Shown one piece after another: positions 1 through 12,040 of a stretch of DNA of 64,000 nt. Under the pieces are notes generated by a model. The model saw nothing but the letters and a program-made list of their open reading frames with translations, was not told the origin of the DNA and ran no database searches. Source of the DNA: Tetradesmus obliquus (Eukaryota; Chlorophyta; Chlorophyceae; Sphaeropleales; Scenedesmaceae); contig CP126191.1 in NCBI GenBank assembly GCA_030272155.1, positions 3,494,501-3,558,500 on the forward strand, written 5' to 3'. How positions within the stretch are numbered: position 1 is the first letter of the stretch; each line of letters starts with the position of its first letter. Made by a program: the position numbers and the translations under genes.

Positions 1-769
1 TTTGCTGGCAGCTGAGCTGATGTGACGTCCTACCAGGACGGGGTAATACCTGCTGCTGCAGCAGCAGCAGAGTGTGGCTGCCGTTGCTCCTCACATTGCG
101 GTACTTGCTGCGCTGGCTGCACTTCGCTGTGCACCCCAGCCCTCTGCAACAGCCGCAGCAAGCGCTGCCGCTGATTTGGCGCACTGCGCTGCAGATTTGC
201 CCACCCTGGGTTTCAAAACTGACCTGTCCGCACAGCCAGGGCCCCGTTCCTGAAACGTTGGGCCTGTCAAACATGCCCCCATCACGCTGCCTGAAGTTGC
301 TGAAGTGATAGGCCTCTGCTGCCAACAGCACACCTGCTGTTGCTTCCTCTGCGGGGTGTGCAGCCTGACAGCTGCTCCAGCTGGAGCTCACTCCAGGAAG
401 GGTAGAGTGTAACGATCGGCTGCTACCAAATTACTTTGCTTCTGCATCTGCGCAGCGGCCCAGCTCATACACAGAAATCACAGTTTGCACCCCCATACTA
501 TGAGTAGTACACATGCCTCGTTGCCTCCACAGCCGTCACGGTTACGGTAACCCCATCAGCTACTTTGTCACAAACACTGTCTGTACGGCTGGCTGCCGTA
601 CATCTGCTGGTCTACACTCTCCGCTGCCCCTGTTGTGCTTGCTACTGCGCGGCACTAGACAGTTCCTGCCATGCCTGCAAACAGCAGCGACTCACACCCG
701 CTACACCCTCAGCACCGACAGCAACAACTATCATCGCCCTCACACGGCCACCAGCGCAGCACACCAAGC

Positions 770-794
770 AATACAATACAATACAATACAATAC
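770..794. repeat. AATAC pentanucleotide microsatellite, 5 copies
   Basis: Five perfect consecutive copies of AATAC. It stands out because most simple repeats in the window are CAG/CTG triplets. It lies outside any called gene. Confidence 0.9.
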
Positions 795-2940
795 ACTTTC
801 GGGACTGAACCCGCCCCCAGGCACTAGCCCAGCGAGCCGCTAATCCGCTCATGGGGGGTAGTAGTAATTGTACCCAGTCTTTCCTTCGTTGTTTGGGCAA
901 TACATCAACCACATCGGAAGTTGATACAGAAAGACGTGCAGCATATGTTTCAAAATGCCTTGCAGCCCCTGCAATAGCAGATGCTGGCAACTCTGAAAGC
1001 AGCAGGTGCACTTGCAGCTACACGTACAGGGCGGCTAGCAAGTGCAGCTCTGCCACAGCTAGTTTCTCTACATAGTTGCACCAGTAGCTGCTAGTATGTC
1101 TGGATGGTGATCTGTTTTGCTGTATGTGCATGCAGCACGGAATGGTTTGTCTTGCCTGCTGCTTGCACTGGTGCACATGTCGTCACTCACAGTTGCAGGG
1201 TACTACCCTGCATAGTATGCTTGCGCCAGCTGGTGCGGGTATGCTTGCACCAGCTGGTGCTGCAGCTGCTGCTGTGCCAAACCAGCACTGTGAGACTGCT
1301 AGCTTATGCAGAAAGCGGAGGCCACTTACAAAACGAATTACTATCTTCGCTGTTAGGCACCAGTCCTTGCGTTGAATACCACAAAACTAGTCCTGGCCAG
1401 CCCAAAGCAGTCTGTGAAGTCTGTGTCAGCAGCAGCCTGCTACACCATGTTTCACCACAAAAGCTGCCTCGTGCAGCTGATCCAGCTTCTCGAAGGTGTT
1501 TTTATGAATTTCGTAACCAATGTGTTGTTGCACGCACTGTTTCGTGGTACACATATTCGCGCCTAAAGTATGACGTGGCGGACTCATGATGGTGAAGTAA
1601 CACCCACCCCTGCTCGCCAGGGTACATCAGTTCGTCCCGCAATCATGTGGTTGCAGTTGCGGGGGAGCTGTACACTGCTTCACTGACTTCAACCCCTGCC
1701 TGTCGAATCCTTGGACGCGCCCAATGCTCGCTTGCGAGCTGCGGGAGTTGCGCCCCTGCCGCAAATGCGCCCTAAGTCCAGTCCCCGTGTGGACTGGATG
1801 GGAAAAGAGGTCAAGGCCTCAGGTGCAAATGCCGTGGGCGGAGGGTAATTGTTATTGCTGGACCGCACATGACTAAGAGTTCTGGAGAAGCTTGCTGCTG
1901 TTGCCCCTTGTGGACCTAGCAGTTTCCCTGCTAAGCTCTCGATCTGTACGCTATACACACGGTAGCCCTTGTCATTATTGTTTTTGTGCAGCACCGGCGG
2001 GGCGTCCTTTGAAGTTGCTGTTCCATCAGGTCATGTCAGAAATTCAGCCAACAAACTGCAGCACCACGTTGCAAGCCAGGACTGCCACCTCACTGCTCGG
2101 ATATCTTGCTTTACCGCATTGCTGCCAACAATAGCACTGTGTGGTCCACATCAGAATAAGAAAGCACATTGTGCTGCCAGCAGCAGCAGGTGCATGTTTC
2201 CTGAGCCACGTGCGCTGCCACCTGCCTGCTAGCCGTGCGTGGGCTGCCACCTGCCTGCAAGCCGTGCCACGAGCAGTGCTCTCAACAGTGCTACACAGCA
2301 CTACACGCGGTCACCTACTCAGCAGTAGTCCTACTACTATCACTGCCTACTGCATCCTGCACAGTATGATGGATGCTTCCACAGGCTCTTACAGGGCAGG
2401 CGTGCAACTTGCCACGATCAAGTATCGCAGGGACACACTTCTGCACACATGCATGTGGCCCCTTGCTGGCAGACAAGCCCCACGGACATGGATCATCTCC
2501 ATGTGTACACTCGCAGGGCAGGCGTGCAACACCACAGCCCATTGTGCACAGCTGCGCAGGCTACTGGACTGCAGTTTAGATGCTGCTGCTGTTGCTGCTG
2601 CTGCTCCTGCATCGCGTGCTCAGCTGCAGCAGCAGCAATCACCTGCTGCTTGGTGTCTGTGTTGCTGCTTGCTCATGCAAAAATATGCCTTGAGGTGCAA
2701 GCATCTACTTCAGCTGAATGCAAGCCCTGGGCACCAGATCAAGAAAACCGCTGTAGTTTCCAGAGCTTCAGAAGGGAAGCTTTGGCAGAGAAAGCACTGG
2801 GTGACTTGGACACAGCACGACGCGCCCGAAATTGGTGCGCAAACAAAAGGACACCGGCCTCCTTCATCACAAAGATGATGAAAAATGCAACTGCACATGC
2901 CAGCAAATTCAATGCCCAACATCCCATGTATAACTACCTG

Positions 2941-2986
2941 GTCATAGATCACGTAACTTCGTAACTGTCATAGATCACGTAACTTC
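2941..2986 (+). repeat. 20-bp direct repeat pair
   Basis: Two identical 20-bp copies of gtcatagatcacgtaacttc at 2941-2960 and 2967-2986, separated by 6 bp. This is a short tandem duplication in a non-coding stretch. Confidence 0.9.
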
Positions 2987-3765
2987 TACCTGTTCTGCTA
3001 CCTGCCGGTCATCTTTGTGTAATGCTGCAACAGTTGTGGGACGTACAGGAAACCTCTTCTGCATACACAACACAAGCCACTGGCTGACAAAACTGCTTGC
3101 CAAACCAGCTGCTCAAAGCTTGACTGAGGACTGACATTTGTAGAGACTCATCGTCAAAAGCCCTTTCACACAGCATGATTAAAAACTGATCTATTTGTCC
3201 GATCGCCACAGACCCTGTTATATTTGGCATTGTACACCTAGTAGCCCATCAACAGGCCTGCCTGGCTTGACAGCCTGGCAGGCTCTTGAATTGCATCCCT
3301 TGCTGCAATGCTGTGTTGTGCAAGGTACTCAATTTTGCAAATTGCTGTACCCACACAGAACGAAAGCCTGGTCCGATTGCACATAACAACCATGGCTGCA
3401 CGCAACCAAAGTTCAGTCATGGTACAGCTTGACCCAGAATTAAATCTGCAATAGATGTAACTACAGTGATGGCAGTGTGGCATCAGGAGTCAGTGACATT
3501 CAGAAGTAGAAACATCCCTGCAACACAAATGATAAGCAAGGCAAAAAGGGCTGCACAAACATTTCTGTGCTGCTGCTGTTGCAGCTGCGAAGCAGGCGCT
3601 GCAGGTGCACAGTACCCGGCTGCTGCTTGCTGCTTAGAAGTGGTGTTCAAACTTCTGTTCTGCCTGCCACATCCGCAGCCATCGCTTCTTGGGCGCTGCT
3701 GCTGCACCCGCTTCCGGCCCCGCTGCCAGCTGCAGCAGTGCTGCAGCAGCCTGCGGCATTTCAAA

Positions 3766-5107
3766 TCAACCAAGGCGCTGCTCCTGCTTCATGTTTACTA
3801 GCACCCCTGCAGCAGCCGGCTTGCTGAGGCAGAAGGCACTGCCAGGCAGCATGCTGATGCTGCCTAGCGCTGTCTTCTGCCTCAGCCTGCCGCCCTTCTT
3901 TGCGGGCAGCTCCTGTTTTGGCTGCTGCCTGATGCGGCTGCGCTTGCTGTCCTGCGCCTTGCGCTCGTTCCTGGCAAGCAGAGCGCGCGCCAGCATGTCC
4001 GCCCCTGAAGCTTCATCCACTGCCGCTGGCTCCTCAAAGCAGTCATCATACCTCTCGTAGTCAGCCGCCCGCAGCGCTGTGTTGGTGCTGCTGCTGGTGC
4101 TGCTGCTACGCTGGCGGGGCCTTGCCGGCATAAATCTGCTGGCAGGCGCGAATGCTGCTGCTCCTGCTGCCGCTGGCGCCGCTGCTGCTGCTGCTGTTGG
4201 CGAGGGTGATGATGTGGGCTGCTGGAGGATTGCGTTGGGGTAGAGCGACTTGACATTTGTCAGACAGGATAGGTCACGCAAAGGGCCAAACTTGTGTGTG
4301 CCTGCCGCAAGCTTGCGGCGACTTGGCAGCTGTGGGGCGCTCTCCTTGTTGCAACCGGGGCGCTTGTCGGCACTGGTGTTGGTGCCTCCTGCATGCGGTA
4401 GAAGTTGCAGTAGTAGCAGCACTAGACAAAGAATTCTACAGCAGCTTTGGGTATGAGTCACACATGCTGTGCACAGTGCTAGCAGCGTACGTATGCTGCT
4501 AGCACTGTGAGTACACACACAGTGCTAGAAGTGCGTCTGAGTCCTACTTATCACTGCCCTTGCTCAATGCCTGCTCAAAGTGATATGGTGCCAGGCCATA
4601 CCAGGCCATGCTGCCAGTACAACGAGCTTCCTGCATGCTGAGTTGTTGCACTGCAAAGATGCTGTCTCATGCCTGAGTTTGATGCAGTTCGCAGTGACTC
4701 TCACCAGCTTGGGTTTTACTGACATTGCAAGCTCCTGCAATCAGCGCATTCTCTCCGAGTCGGAGGCCACTGCCAGGGAAAGCGGCCTCAGCTGACTTCA
4801 AAGAGTTCGTGGAGTTGGAAGTAGGTTGGTTGTAGCCACTCTTTATGTCTCCTCTCAGCTTGTCCTGAGGGGTCATGCAATGAACACCAAGAGCAGTCAA
4901 TGGGGCAGACACTAGCCAGTACACAATCACTGCTTTACTTGCCGCAGGCTGAAGCGGCGTCTCTGGCAGCTGCTTGGCTTTTGCATTGATGGAAGCTCTG
5001 CCCAACGTCAAGCAAGTTAATAATTTGTCAGCTGCTGCGTAGTACACCAGTAGCGTTGTTGACTTGATTCCGTAACATGGCAGGCACTTGACAGAGCCAA
5101 GCACCAT
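3766..5107 (-). CDS. Candidate two-exon orphan protein (341 aa)
   Basis: I do not recognise this gene. The proposed model joins exon 1 (5107-4705, ATG start) to exon 2 (4388-3766, TGA stop). The donor CTG|GTGAGA and the acceptor CATGCAG|GA agree in phase, giving 341 residues. Exon 1 has one hydrophobic stretch (AVIVYWLVSAPLTALGV). Exon 2 encodes a low-complexity Ala/Pro/Ser segment, then a charged segment (ADYERYDDCFEEP, ARALLARNERKAQDSKRSR) and a basic C-terminus. Exon 2 is also open upstream through a Leu-rich stretch without an ATG, so an alternative start there is possible. The intron contains a strong hairpin (4472-4509), and exon 2 contains an imperfect inverted repeat (3824-3885). No homology is claimed; cDNA evidence would decide. 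Confidence 0.35.
3824..3885. repeat. Imperfect inverted repeat, 29-bp arms
   Basis: The arms at 3824-3852 and 3857-3885 match at 25 of 29 positions around a 4-base centre. Both arms begin with CTGAGGCAGAAG when read inward. The repeat lies within the proposed second exon of the orphan gene, near its 3' end, and could fold into a hairpin in RNA from either strand. Confidence 0.8.
4472..4509. repeat. Perfect inverted repeat (15-bp arms, 8-nt loop)
   Basis: The left arm CACAGTGCTAGCAGC (4472-4486) is the exact reverse complement of 4495-4509, with an 8-nt loop between them. A third partial copy of the arm (cacagtgctag) follows at about 4518-4528 in direct orientation. The hairpin sits inside the proposed intron of the orphan gene. 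Confidence 0.9.
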
Positions 5108-6477
5108 GCTTTGCTACTGCTGCAACAGGTCTAGCTCCACTCACATGCTCCATTGCAGTGCTGCTATAGAAAATCCAAAGCAGGCTGTAGAGATATGTAG
5201 TCTTGAAGCCTGCGCAGGAAGGATGAGCGCCAGTCTTACGTGTTGCTGTCCCACTAGCTGCCACGACAGATGCATGTGTCGCTACGCTGCGGGACTGACC
5301 CGGTTCTTCTGTTACAGCCTTAAAATCCAATAAAATGCACACCTTTAGCATTCTGCTTCTCTTCAGCCTCTATAAGCCGGCGACAGCGATGATTTTGCAG
5401 CAAACGTCCACAAACCCTCGCTGGCGCCGCTAGTGCCGGTAGACGCAGCAAATGAACACTAAAACCACATCATTCGTTTGGAATGGGATGATGTAGTCTG
5501 GTCAACCTTTTATAGCCCTCATGGAGACTGGAAGTAGTATGACAGCTTTTTAGCCAAGTGCACTTGTTGCGTGCAACACTACTCTAGAAGCCCCATGAAC
5601 TAGTGTGCTGTCTAAGTAGAACTACGTAGATGGACTTTGATCCTTCGGGCATGTTACTCTGAGTCTTAGGGTACATGTTCGTTGGTACGTAGGCAGGGCA
5701 GGCCATGTTAACGGGCCTTCGTCCCCAAGTCCAGGATTCTTACACCAGCCCAGCTTGCCCAGCGCAAGAGCACTGGCCAAACAATAGAAGCTTACTTGAA
5801 TTGACAATGTAAGGACCCAACAATAGTCCACAGTTGCTTCAACTGGCGTAGCTTTGCTGTCTGGCAGCCTCATGCACATGCTTGCAACAATTGTTGGCTC
5901 TGGCGCCGGCGGTTGACAACCCTAGCAACCAATCCAAGCTCCTGGAAATCGGACGGTCTGATGGCATTCACATGCAAACCACAAACATAAGGAAGATGTC
6001 GGACCCGCTTGTAATAATACAAAGTCTCTAACATATATTATGCAAGTGCTGCTTTGAAGCGGCACTGTGCAGACTTGCAGCGGTCACCCTGAAAGCCTCC
6101 CGTCACTTGAGCCACTGTGTGACACACTGAGTGGCTGCTGGATGGTCAAGGCGTTGCGAAGGCATGCAGCACAGAGCAGCAGACTGCCTGGTCGCAAGCG
6201 GTGTCATCTTTTTTTACTATTCCAGGGCACTTTTAGTACACTCTAGTGTCACCGGGGCAGTCAGGACAGTTGAACAAACCTGCTCCTGCACCGCTCTGGT
6301 ATGACAACGTTTGAACGAGCGCACCCTATTGAGATTGAGGCGGACTTTACCTGCCCTGCCATACTGTGGTGGTTGGTTGGTTTCATGTCGTACTCAGTAC
6401 GCCTTTGCTGAATCCCACCAAGATGCTAGTTGCAGCACACACCATGCAGCATAGCAGGGGACACCAATGATGGGATC
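5108..6477. other. Intergenic region upstream of PIG-O and the orphan candidate
   Basis: No coding exon is supported here. The segment separates the divergent starts of the orphan candidate (5107, -) and PIG-O (6478, +), so it should hold the PIG-O promoter. Short AT-rich motifs (ctataag near 5371, tttata near 5509) could be core promoter elements but are far from the ATG. No RNA gene was recognised. Confidence 0.4.
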
Positions 6478-9400
6478 ATGGCTGCACAACTCTGGTTGAG
6501 GCTGTGTATACTGGCAGCTCTGCACGTGTTAGTTGCGGTTGTATTCCTCAAAGGTTTTCTTTTAACACGTGTAGAGCTGCCAGACATCTCCAGCTGCACT
6601 GCTGTGTCCTGCAGCAGCAGGCCAGCTTACTCGAAAGCAGTCGTATTGATCGTGGATGCGCTGCGATATGACTTCGTTTGCGACGATGGTTCATCCAAAG
6701 CATCGTTTCGAGGCAGATTCCCCAAAACACTGGGCTTTGTTGGCGCAGCAGTGAGTGGGGTGCAGGTGCTGCTGTACAACAGTTGGCAGTTGATACTGCT
6801 GGTTTGAAGACACCCACAGCATAGCTCCAATTGCACATGCAACAGCAGCACCAGAACTTGATACTCATTTCAGACTGATTAACGGCTTGCAGCTCTAGTG
6901 CGAGAAAACAGGGTTGTGTGCTCTTGAGCAGCAGCTGGCCAGACACATCAGCTCCATCAGCCATGTCTTGAAGCGCAACAACAACAGCCCAGCAATGTGT
7001 TGTGCTGCAACAGTTTGTTGTCTGGCGTGCATGCAGGGCGATGGCGCTGTTGTGGCGCGCTTTGTGGCAGACACGCCAACCATCACCATGAGCAGGCTCA
7101 AGGCCCTGCTGACTGTAAGTGGCCAGTGCTGCTGCCGGCACTAGTTGACTCACCAAACTGCACCAGCAATTGCAAATCTGGCAGCTGGCACTTCAGGGGG
7201 GGGATGCAAATATTGAGTGAATGCTCAGCAGGGCGTTTTCCAGCTGCTCACAACAGCTGCCTCTGACCGATGTTTCATCTGCCGCTCAAACGCCATAATT
7301 GATCCAGCCGCTAGGCGCTGCCAGCAGCAGAAAGAGCAGTCCTGCAATTGCTCACAACTGCAGTCCATGCTGCTAAGCTGCTGCTGATCATGCGACCATA
7401 AGCGCCCATCTACAGTAGGCCAAAATAATCACGCCATTAAAACACGTGCTGTCCTGCAGGGGGGCCTGCCCACCTTCCTGGATGTCGGCCAGAGCTTCTC
7501 AGCTTCTGCACTGAGTGAGGACAACCTGCTGCAGCAGCTGCAGGCACAGGGCAAGAGAATGGTGCGCAGCGTTGCTTGCAGGCTTCCCCTGTCGCTGCTA
7601 ATGTTGTGGCATGTGGTGTTCAGCGGCTTGCAGGACATTTTAAATGCTGTACACAACCAGTCGCCGCAGCCATCTCTGCCAGCTTCTTGCATCCTTTGGG
7701 GATTTGAATGGTATCAGGTGGCCAAACACAGCCGCAGCTGCAGAAACTGAATTCATTACGTAGTGCGAACTTGGCAAATACCACTGGCAAGCGCTACCAT
7801 GAGCTATTACAAACACATGCCCCATATGCTGCCGCATGTGTACAGGTGTTCATGGGTGATGACACCTGGATGCAGCTGGCTAAGGACGCCTTTGTTGAGG
7901 CGCACCCCTACCCGTCATTTGACGTGCATGACCTGCACACTGTCGATGATGGCGTGTGGGAGGTGAGCTCATGCACAGGCAGCAGGTGCCATGCAGTCTA
8001 CTCACAACACTGCATATTCGCACTGCACAGCAGCGGTTGCAAGCACATCTAAACAGCTTACACACCACTGCCAGCACCCATAGCTATGCATGCGCACAAA
8101 AGACGCCTCTGTTCAGCTGCCCTCTGATGTGTCCCTCAAGCTCAAGTCAGCCAACAACAAGGAGCCACATGCCCATCAACAAACTTTATCAAGTTGTACA
8201 CACGGCACTTCACACCTGTCTCCCCTGCTGCTGCCCCTGCGCCCCTGCAGCACCTGCTGCCGCTGCTGGCCAGCCCCAGCTCCTGGGATGTACTGATTGG
8301 TCACTACCTTGGTGTGGACCACGCAGGCCACAGCCACGGCGTGGCCAGCGGCCAGATGGAGGCAAAGCTGGGCCAGATGGATGACCAGGTCAGCCAGGTG
8401 CTAGGTAAGCCGCTGCATGGTGCCTGCAGAAGATGACCAGCTGCCCACAAGTTCTGCTCTTTGTGTCGTTGTTATGATAATCAATGGGTGCGCAACATGC
8501 CTTGGTCGTTGGTGACACACCCTTGTTGTGTTGTGCACTGCACATGAACCCTTGTCACTTTGCAGCCAACGTGGCAAGTGCCTGTGGTCCGAGATGGGGG
8601 TCTGCGACACCTGCTGACTGCTGCATGCTGCCGTGTTGCTTTGCTGTCGGGCTTTGATGCAGAGTCCTTGGTAGCTCAGGCTGGCCCAGATGGCCCCTAC
8701 GCAGACACGCTGCTGCTGGTGCTGAGCGACCATGGCCAGACACTTGGTGGTGACCACGGCGGCGGCACGCCTGACGAAACAGACAGCGTGTTACTCGCTG
8801 TCAGCCTGCGCAAGATGCACCAGGCACTGCAGCAGCAGCAGCAGCAGGCGCAGCAAGCGCGTGTGGCTGCAGCAGGCGCAGCTGCTGAGCCTGCGTCGCC
8901 TCTGACGTTGAGCAGTAAGCCACAGCACTACTGCGAGCACGGCACGCCTGCTAGCGGGCAGCCTGACAGCAGCTGCCCTATCCTGCGCCGCCTCATGCAC
9001 ACTGGCGGCTACCTGCCCAGCAATGATGATGCACAAACTCTGGATTCTGACAGCAGCAGCAGCAGCAGCAATGGTACTGGGGCTATTGCCAGCTGCTTGC
9101 AGCAGTGCTGGCCGTGGCTGTGCAGCAGCAGCATGAGCCAAATCGACCTCACGCCTACTGTGGCACACCTGCTGGGTGTGCCGATTCCGTTTGGCAACTT
9201 GGGCAAGCTGCCGCCACACCTCTTTGCGGCTCTGGCAGTTGATAGCAGCACAGGCGGCGCTGGTCCAGCCGCAGGTAGCAGTGCAGAGGCCTGGCTGGCG
9301 CAGTATGCAGCTGCACTGCATGCCAACGCTGAGCAGGTGATGCTTTATGTTGTTGTCCTTTGGTTTCCGTTGCTGTACTCCGGTGTGTGTTGCATTCCTT

Positions 9401-12040
9401 TGGTTCTGGTGCATGTGGTTCCATTGGTGTTAGGTTGCAGGCTCCTGTTGCTTTCCTTTGGCTGTGTGTTGGGGATGCGCTTGCTGAGACTTGTTCAACG
9501 CATGTGAGTAGGCATCTGCTGCCTGCAGTGGACTGTTGCTAAATATGAGGCCAATCAGCACCCTGTGGCCTATCTGACAGTCAAACTTCTCGCCTCTGGT
9601 GTTGCCTGTGTTTTCATGCGTCCAGGTGCATGCCTACCTGAACCGCTACGCTGCTGTGGGAGGCCTGCCATCAGCTGACCTGTCCAGTGTCAACACGCTG
9701 TACCAGCACGCACAGCAGCTGTGGCAGGCCAACCAGCAGGCTGCAGCAGCAACCCCTGCAACTCCTGCAGCCGCAGCCAGCAAGGCAGCCCAGCCGGCAG
9801 ACCCTGCTGCAGCTGGTAGCCAAGCAAACGCAGAGCGAGGCGTTGCAGATGATGCTACAGAGCAGCTGATCGGTGCCCAGATGGCGTTTTTGAATGCTGG
9901 GGTTGACCTGGCGCGCCGCCGCTTCACACTGTTCCAGCAAGGCCCCATCTGGGCTGGCTGTGCGATGGGTGTGGTGGTGCTTGTGCTGCAGCTGGCGTAC
10001 TGCTGGTGAGTGCCCTGACGTTCAACGAAGCAAGTTGCTTCCTTGCGTGCATAGCTGACACTAACACTGCTGGTGTTATGTCAGCCCAGACACAGGGCCG
10101 CCATTGGCATGTCGTTGCGCTGCGTGTGTTTGCAGCGCAAAGACATGCAAAGTACTTGGGTCAGCGATGCGCCCTGCTAGTCATTGTCAACCAGCATAAG
10201 TTGTATTTGCTGCTGCTGTTGCTGCTGCAGGCAAGCCGTACGCAGCTTGTCATCTGGTGGGCAGGATAGCACAGAACGCAGCACCATCCTGCTGTTTGCT
10301 GCCCTGGCAGCATTCCATGCCCTGGGGCTCTTCTCTGTCGGCCTGCTGATGGGAGAAGGCAGGCTGCAGTGTGTGCTGCTGGCTGCAGCCACGCTGCTGC
10401 TGCTGCGTGCTGTGCTGGCTGCCGTGCTGCGGGCACGCAGTGCTCGGGCCACCGCTGATGCAGCAACCAAGTTAACATGCACAGCTGGCTGCGATGCCAA
10501 TGGCAGCATTGCAGCAGTAAAACAGCAAGTTAGCGTGCAAAGGAGCGAGGCAGATGCAGCACCTGACACGGGCGCGAGTGACACCCACTGCTACAGCTGG
10601 CAGCACATAGCGACTGCTGTGGCTGCAGCCGCGGTCATGCTGGCGTGCAACGTGCTGCTGCAGGCAATGGGGCTGATAGACAGGGCTGGCCAGGACCCGC
10701 ATGACAAGACACAGCCCTCTGGGGACTTGTTAGTTGGGCCAGGTGCTACGCTGCAGCAAGCGCTGCTGCTGTGCTTTGTTCTGGGGCCCCTGGTGTGCAT
10801 GTGGCTGCTGCTGTCTTGGTGGGGCGCTTGGATGGGCAGGGCCTGTTTGAAGAGTAATCCAGCTGCTGCGCGTGATCTGGAAAGGGAAGAGGGTTGGATT
10901 GTGGGTGTGCTGGCGATTGTGCTGAAGCTTGCATGTGGGGTGCAATTGATTGCAGTGGGTGCGTTCTGGGTGGCGCAGTTGTTCGGTGTGAATGACATGA
11001 CTGCGCCCGTAGCTGCAGAAGCAGCCTGGATGCAGGTGCAGCAGTTAGGCACAAAATGTGAAGCACTGGGCAGGGCTAGTGCTCTGCTGCTGACCTGTTT
11101 GTCGAGTGTGGTTGATCTCAGTTCTGTACATGGGGTGCTGCAGGCTGTTGTGAGCAGCTTGCCGCTGGGTGCATTGGTGAGCCTGCCTTTGCGCCTGCTG
11201 CTACCTCGTGTGGTGTATGCTGTTGCTGTGGCCGCCTTTTGTGGCGCAGCGTTGGCAGTATGCCTGATGATTGGCTTTAAAGCACTATCAAGGCGGAATG
11301 CATCAAAGCCTTGCAGCACTGGGATTGCACGGCAGCACACAACAGCAGCAGGCTGCCGGCTGCTCATCTGGCTATGTGCTGTCTTTTCAGCTGCCCTGGT
11401 GATGGTACTGGGCTACAAAGGGCCTGCCACTATGCTGCTGGCGATGGTGCAGGCTGGCTGCTGCTGTGCACTGCTGCGTCTGCATGCTGCAGCAACAAGA
11501 GCTGCTGACGATGAGGCGTCAGACCGCACACCTTTGCAGCAGCAAGCAAATGCAAGCAGCAGCATGCAGAGCGTGGTAGGCGGCGGCTTGTGGGGCATGA
11601 TGGGCCTGCAGCTCTTCTTTTGCAGCAGCCACTTCTGTGAGTTTTCCGGGCTGCAGTATGCTTCTGCATTCATTGGCTTTGACAGCATGGTCTGGTACAC
11701 ATCAGGCAGCCTGCTGCTGCTCAATACATGCGGCTTCTTGGTGCTCGCTGTGTTGAGCTTGCCTGCCTTCATAGGGGCCTGCACGCTTGTAGCAGATCCG
11801 ATGCAGCGGCAAGCGCAGTCAGCAGAGCATGCAAGGCAGCAGCTGGCATGCAGCATGCTGCTGCTGAACAGCATGCGCTTTGCGGCGCTGGTGGTGTGCA
11901 TGGTCAGTGCAGCAGTGCAGCAGCAGCACATCCTGCTGTGGGCCATCTTTGCTCCTAAGCTTTGCTTTGAGCTGTGGTTCATGGCGGTCACTGATGTTGG
12001 GCAGCTGCTCGTGTCTGCGCTGGCAGGGGCTGTGCTGTGA
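6478..12040 (+). CDS. PIGO: GPI ethanolamine phosphate transferase 3 (PIG-O)
   Basis: PIG-O acts in the ER membrane, adding ethanolamine phosphate to the third mannose of the GPI precursor, the group later joined to protein; in known systems it works with PIG-F. Eight exons: 6478-6750, 7037-7114, 7460-7561, 7846-7962, 8251-8404, 8663-9336, 9626-10005, 10231-12040 (1,195 aa; human about 1,090). The N-terminus has a signal anchor and the family motif GFLLTRVEL. The alkaline-phosphatase-type domain shows VDALRYDF, DTPTITMSRLKAL (nucleophile Thr region), FMGDDTW, FDVHDLHTVDDG, GVDHAGHSHG and SDHGQTLGGDHGGG, so the metal-binding set looks intact. An insertion with Gln and Ser runs precedes the conserved GVPIPFGNLGKLPP segment. 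Exon 8 encodes the long polytopic C-terminal domain. The start is the ATG right before the anchor. The exon 1-2 junction is slightly short relative to animal proteins, so a missed microexon is possible. Confidence 0.93.

Larger units (their letters stand above)
1..3765. other. No supportable gene; scattered short ORFs and simple repeats
   Basis: No multi-exon model or recognisable domain could be built here. The longest open frame (2141-2878, +) starts at GTG, is rich in Cys, His and Gln and resembles no family. Three short stretches look somewhat protein-like: an ATG-initiated 74-codon ORF at 851-1075 (+), the end of a frame at about 2720-2964 (+) rich in Lys, Arg and Ala, and an ATG-initiated 73-codon ORF at 3009-3230 (-). 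None has supporting splice partners. The region also carries small direct repeats, for example at about 1218-1260, at 2213-2270 (two copies of about 30 bp) and at 2941-2986. Confidence 0.5.

Noticed and set aside
1104-1589. 161-codon plus-strand frame
   Set aside because: No ATG at the start of the frame, a Cys-rich random-looking translation, and it spans a local direct repeat.
2141-2878. 245-codon plus-strand frame
   Set aside because: GTG start, high Cys/His/Gln content, no domain, no splice partners, and overlapping equally long frames on both strands.
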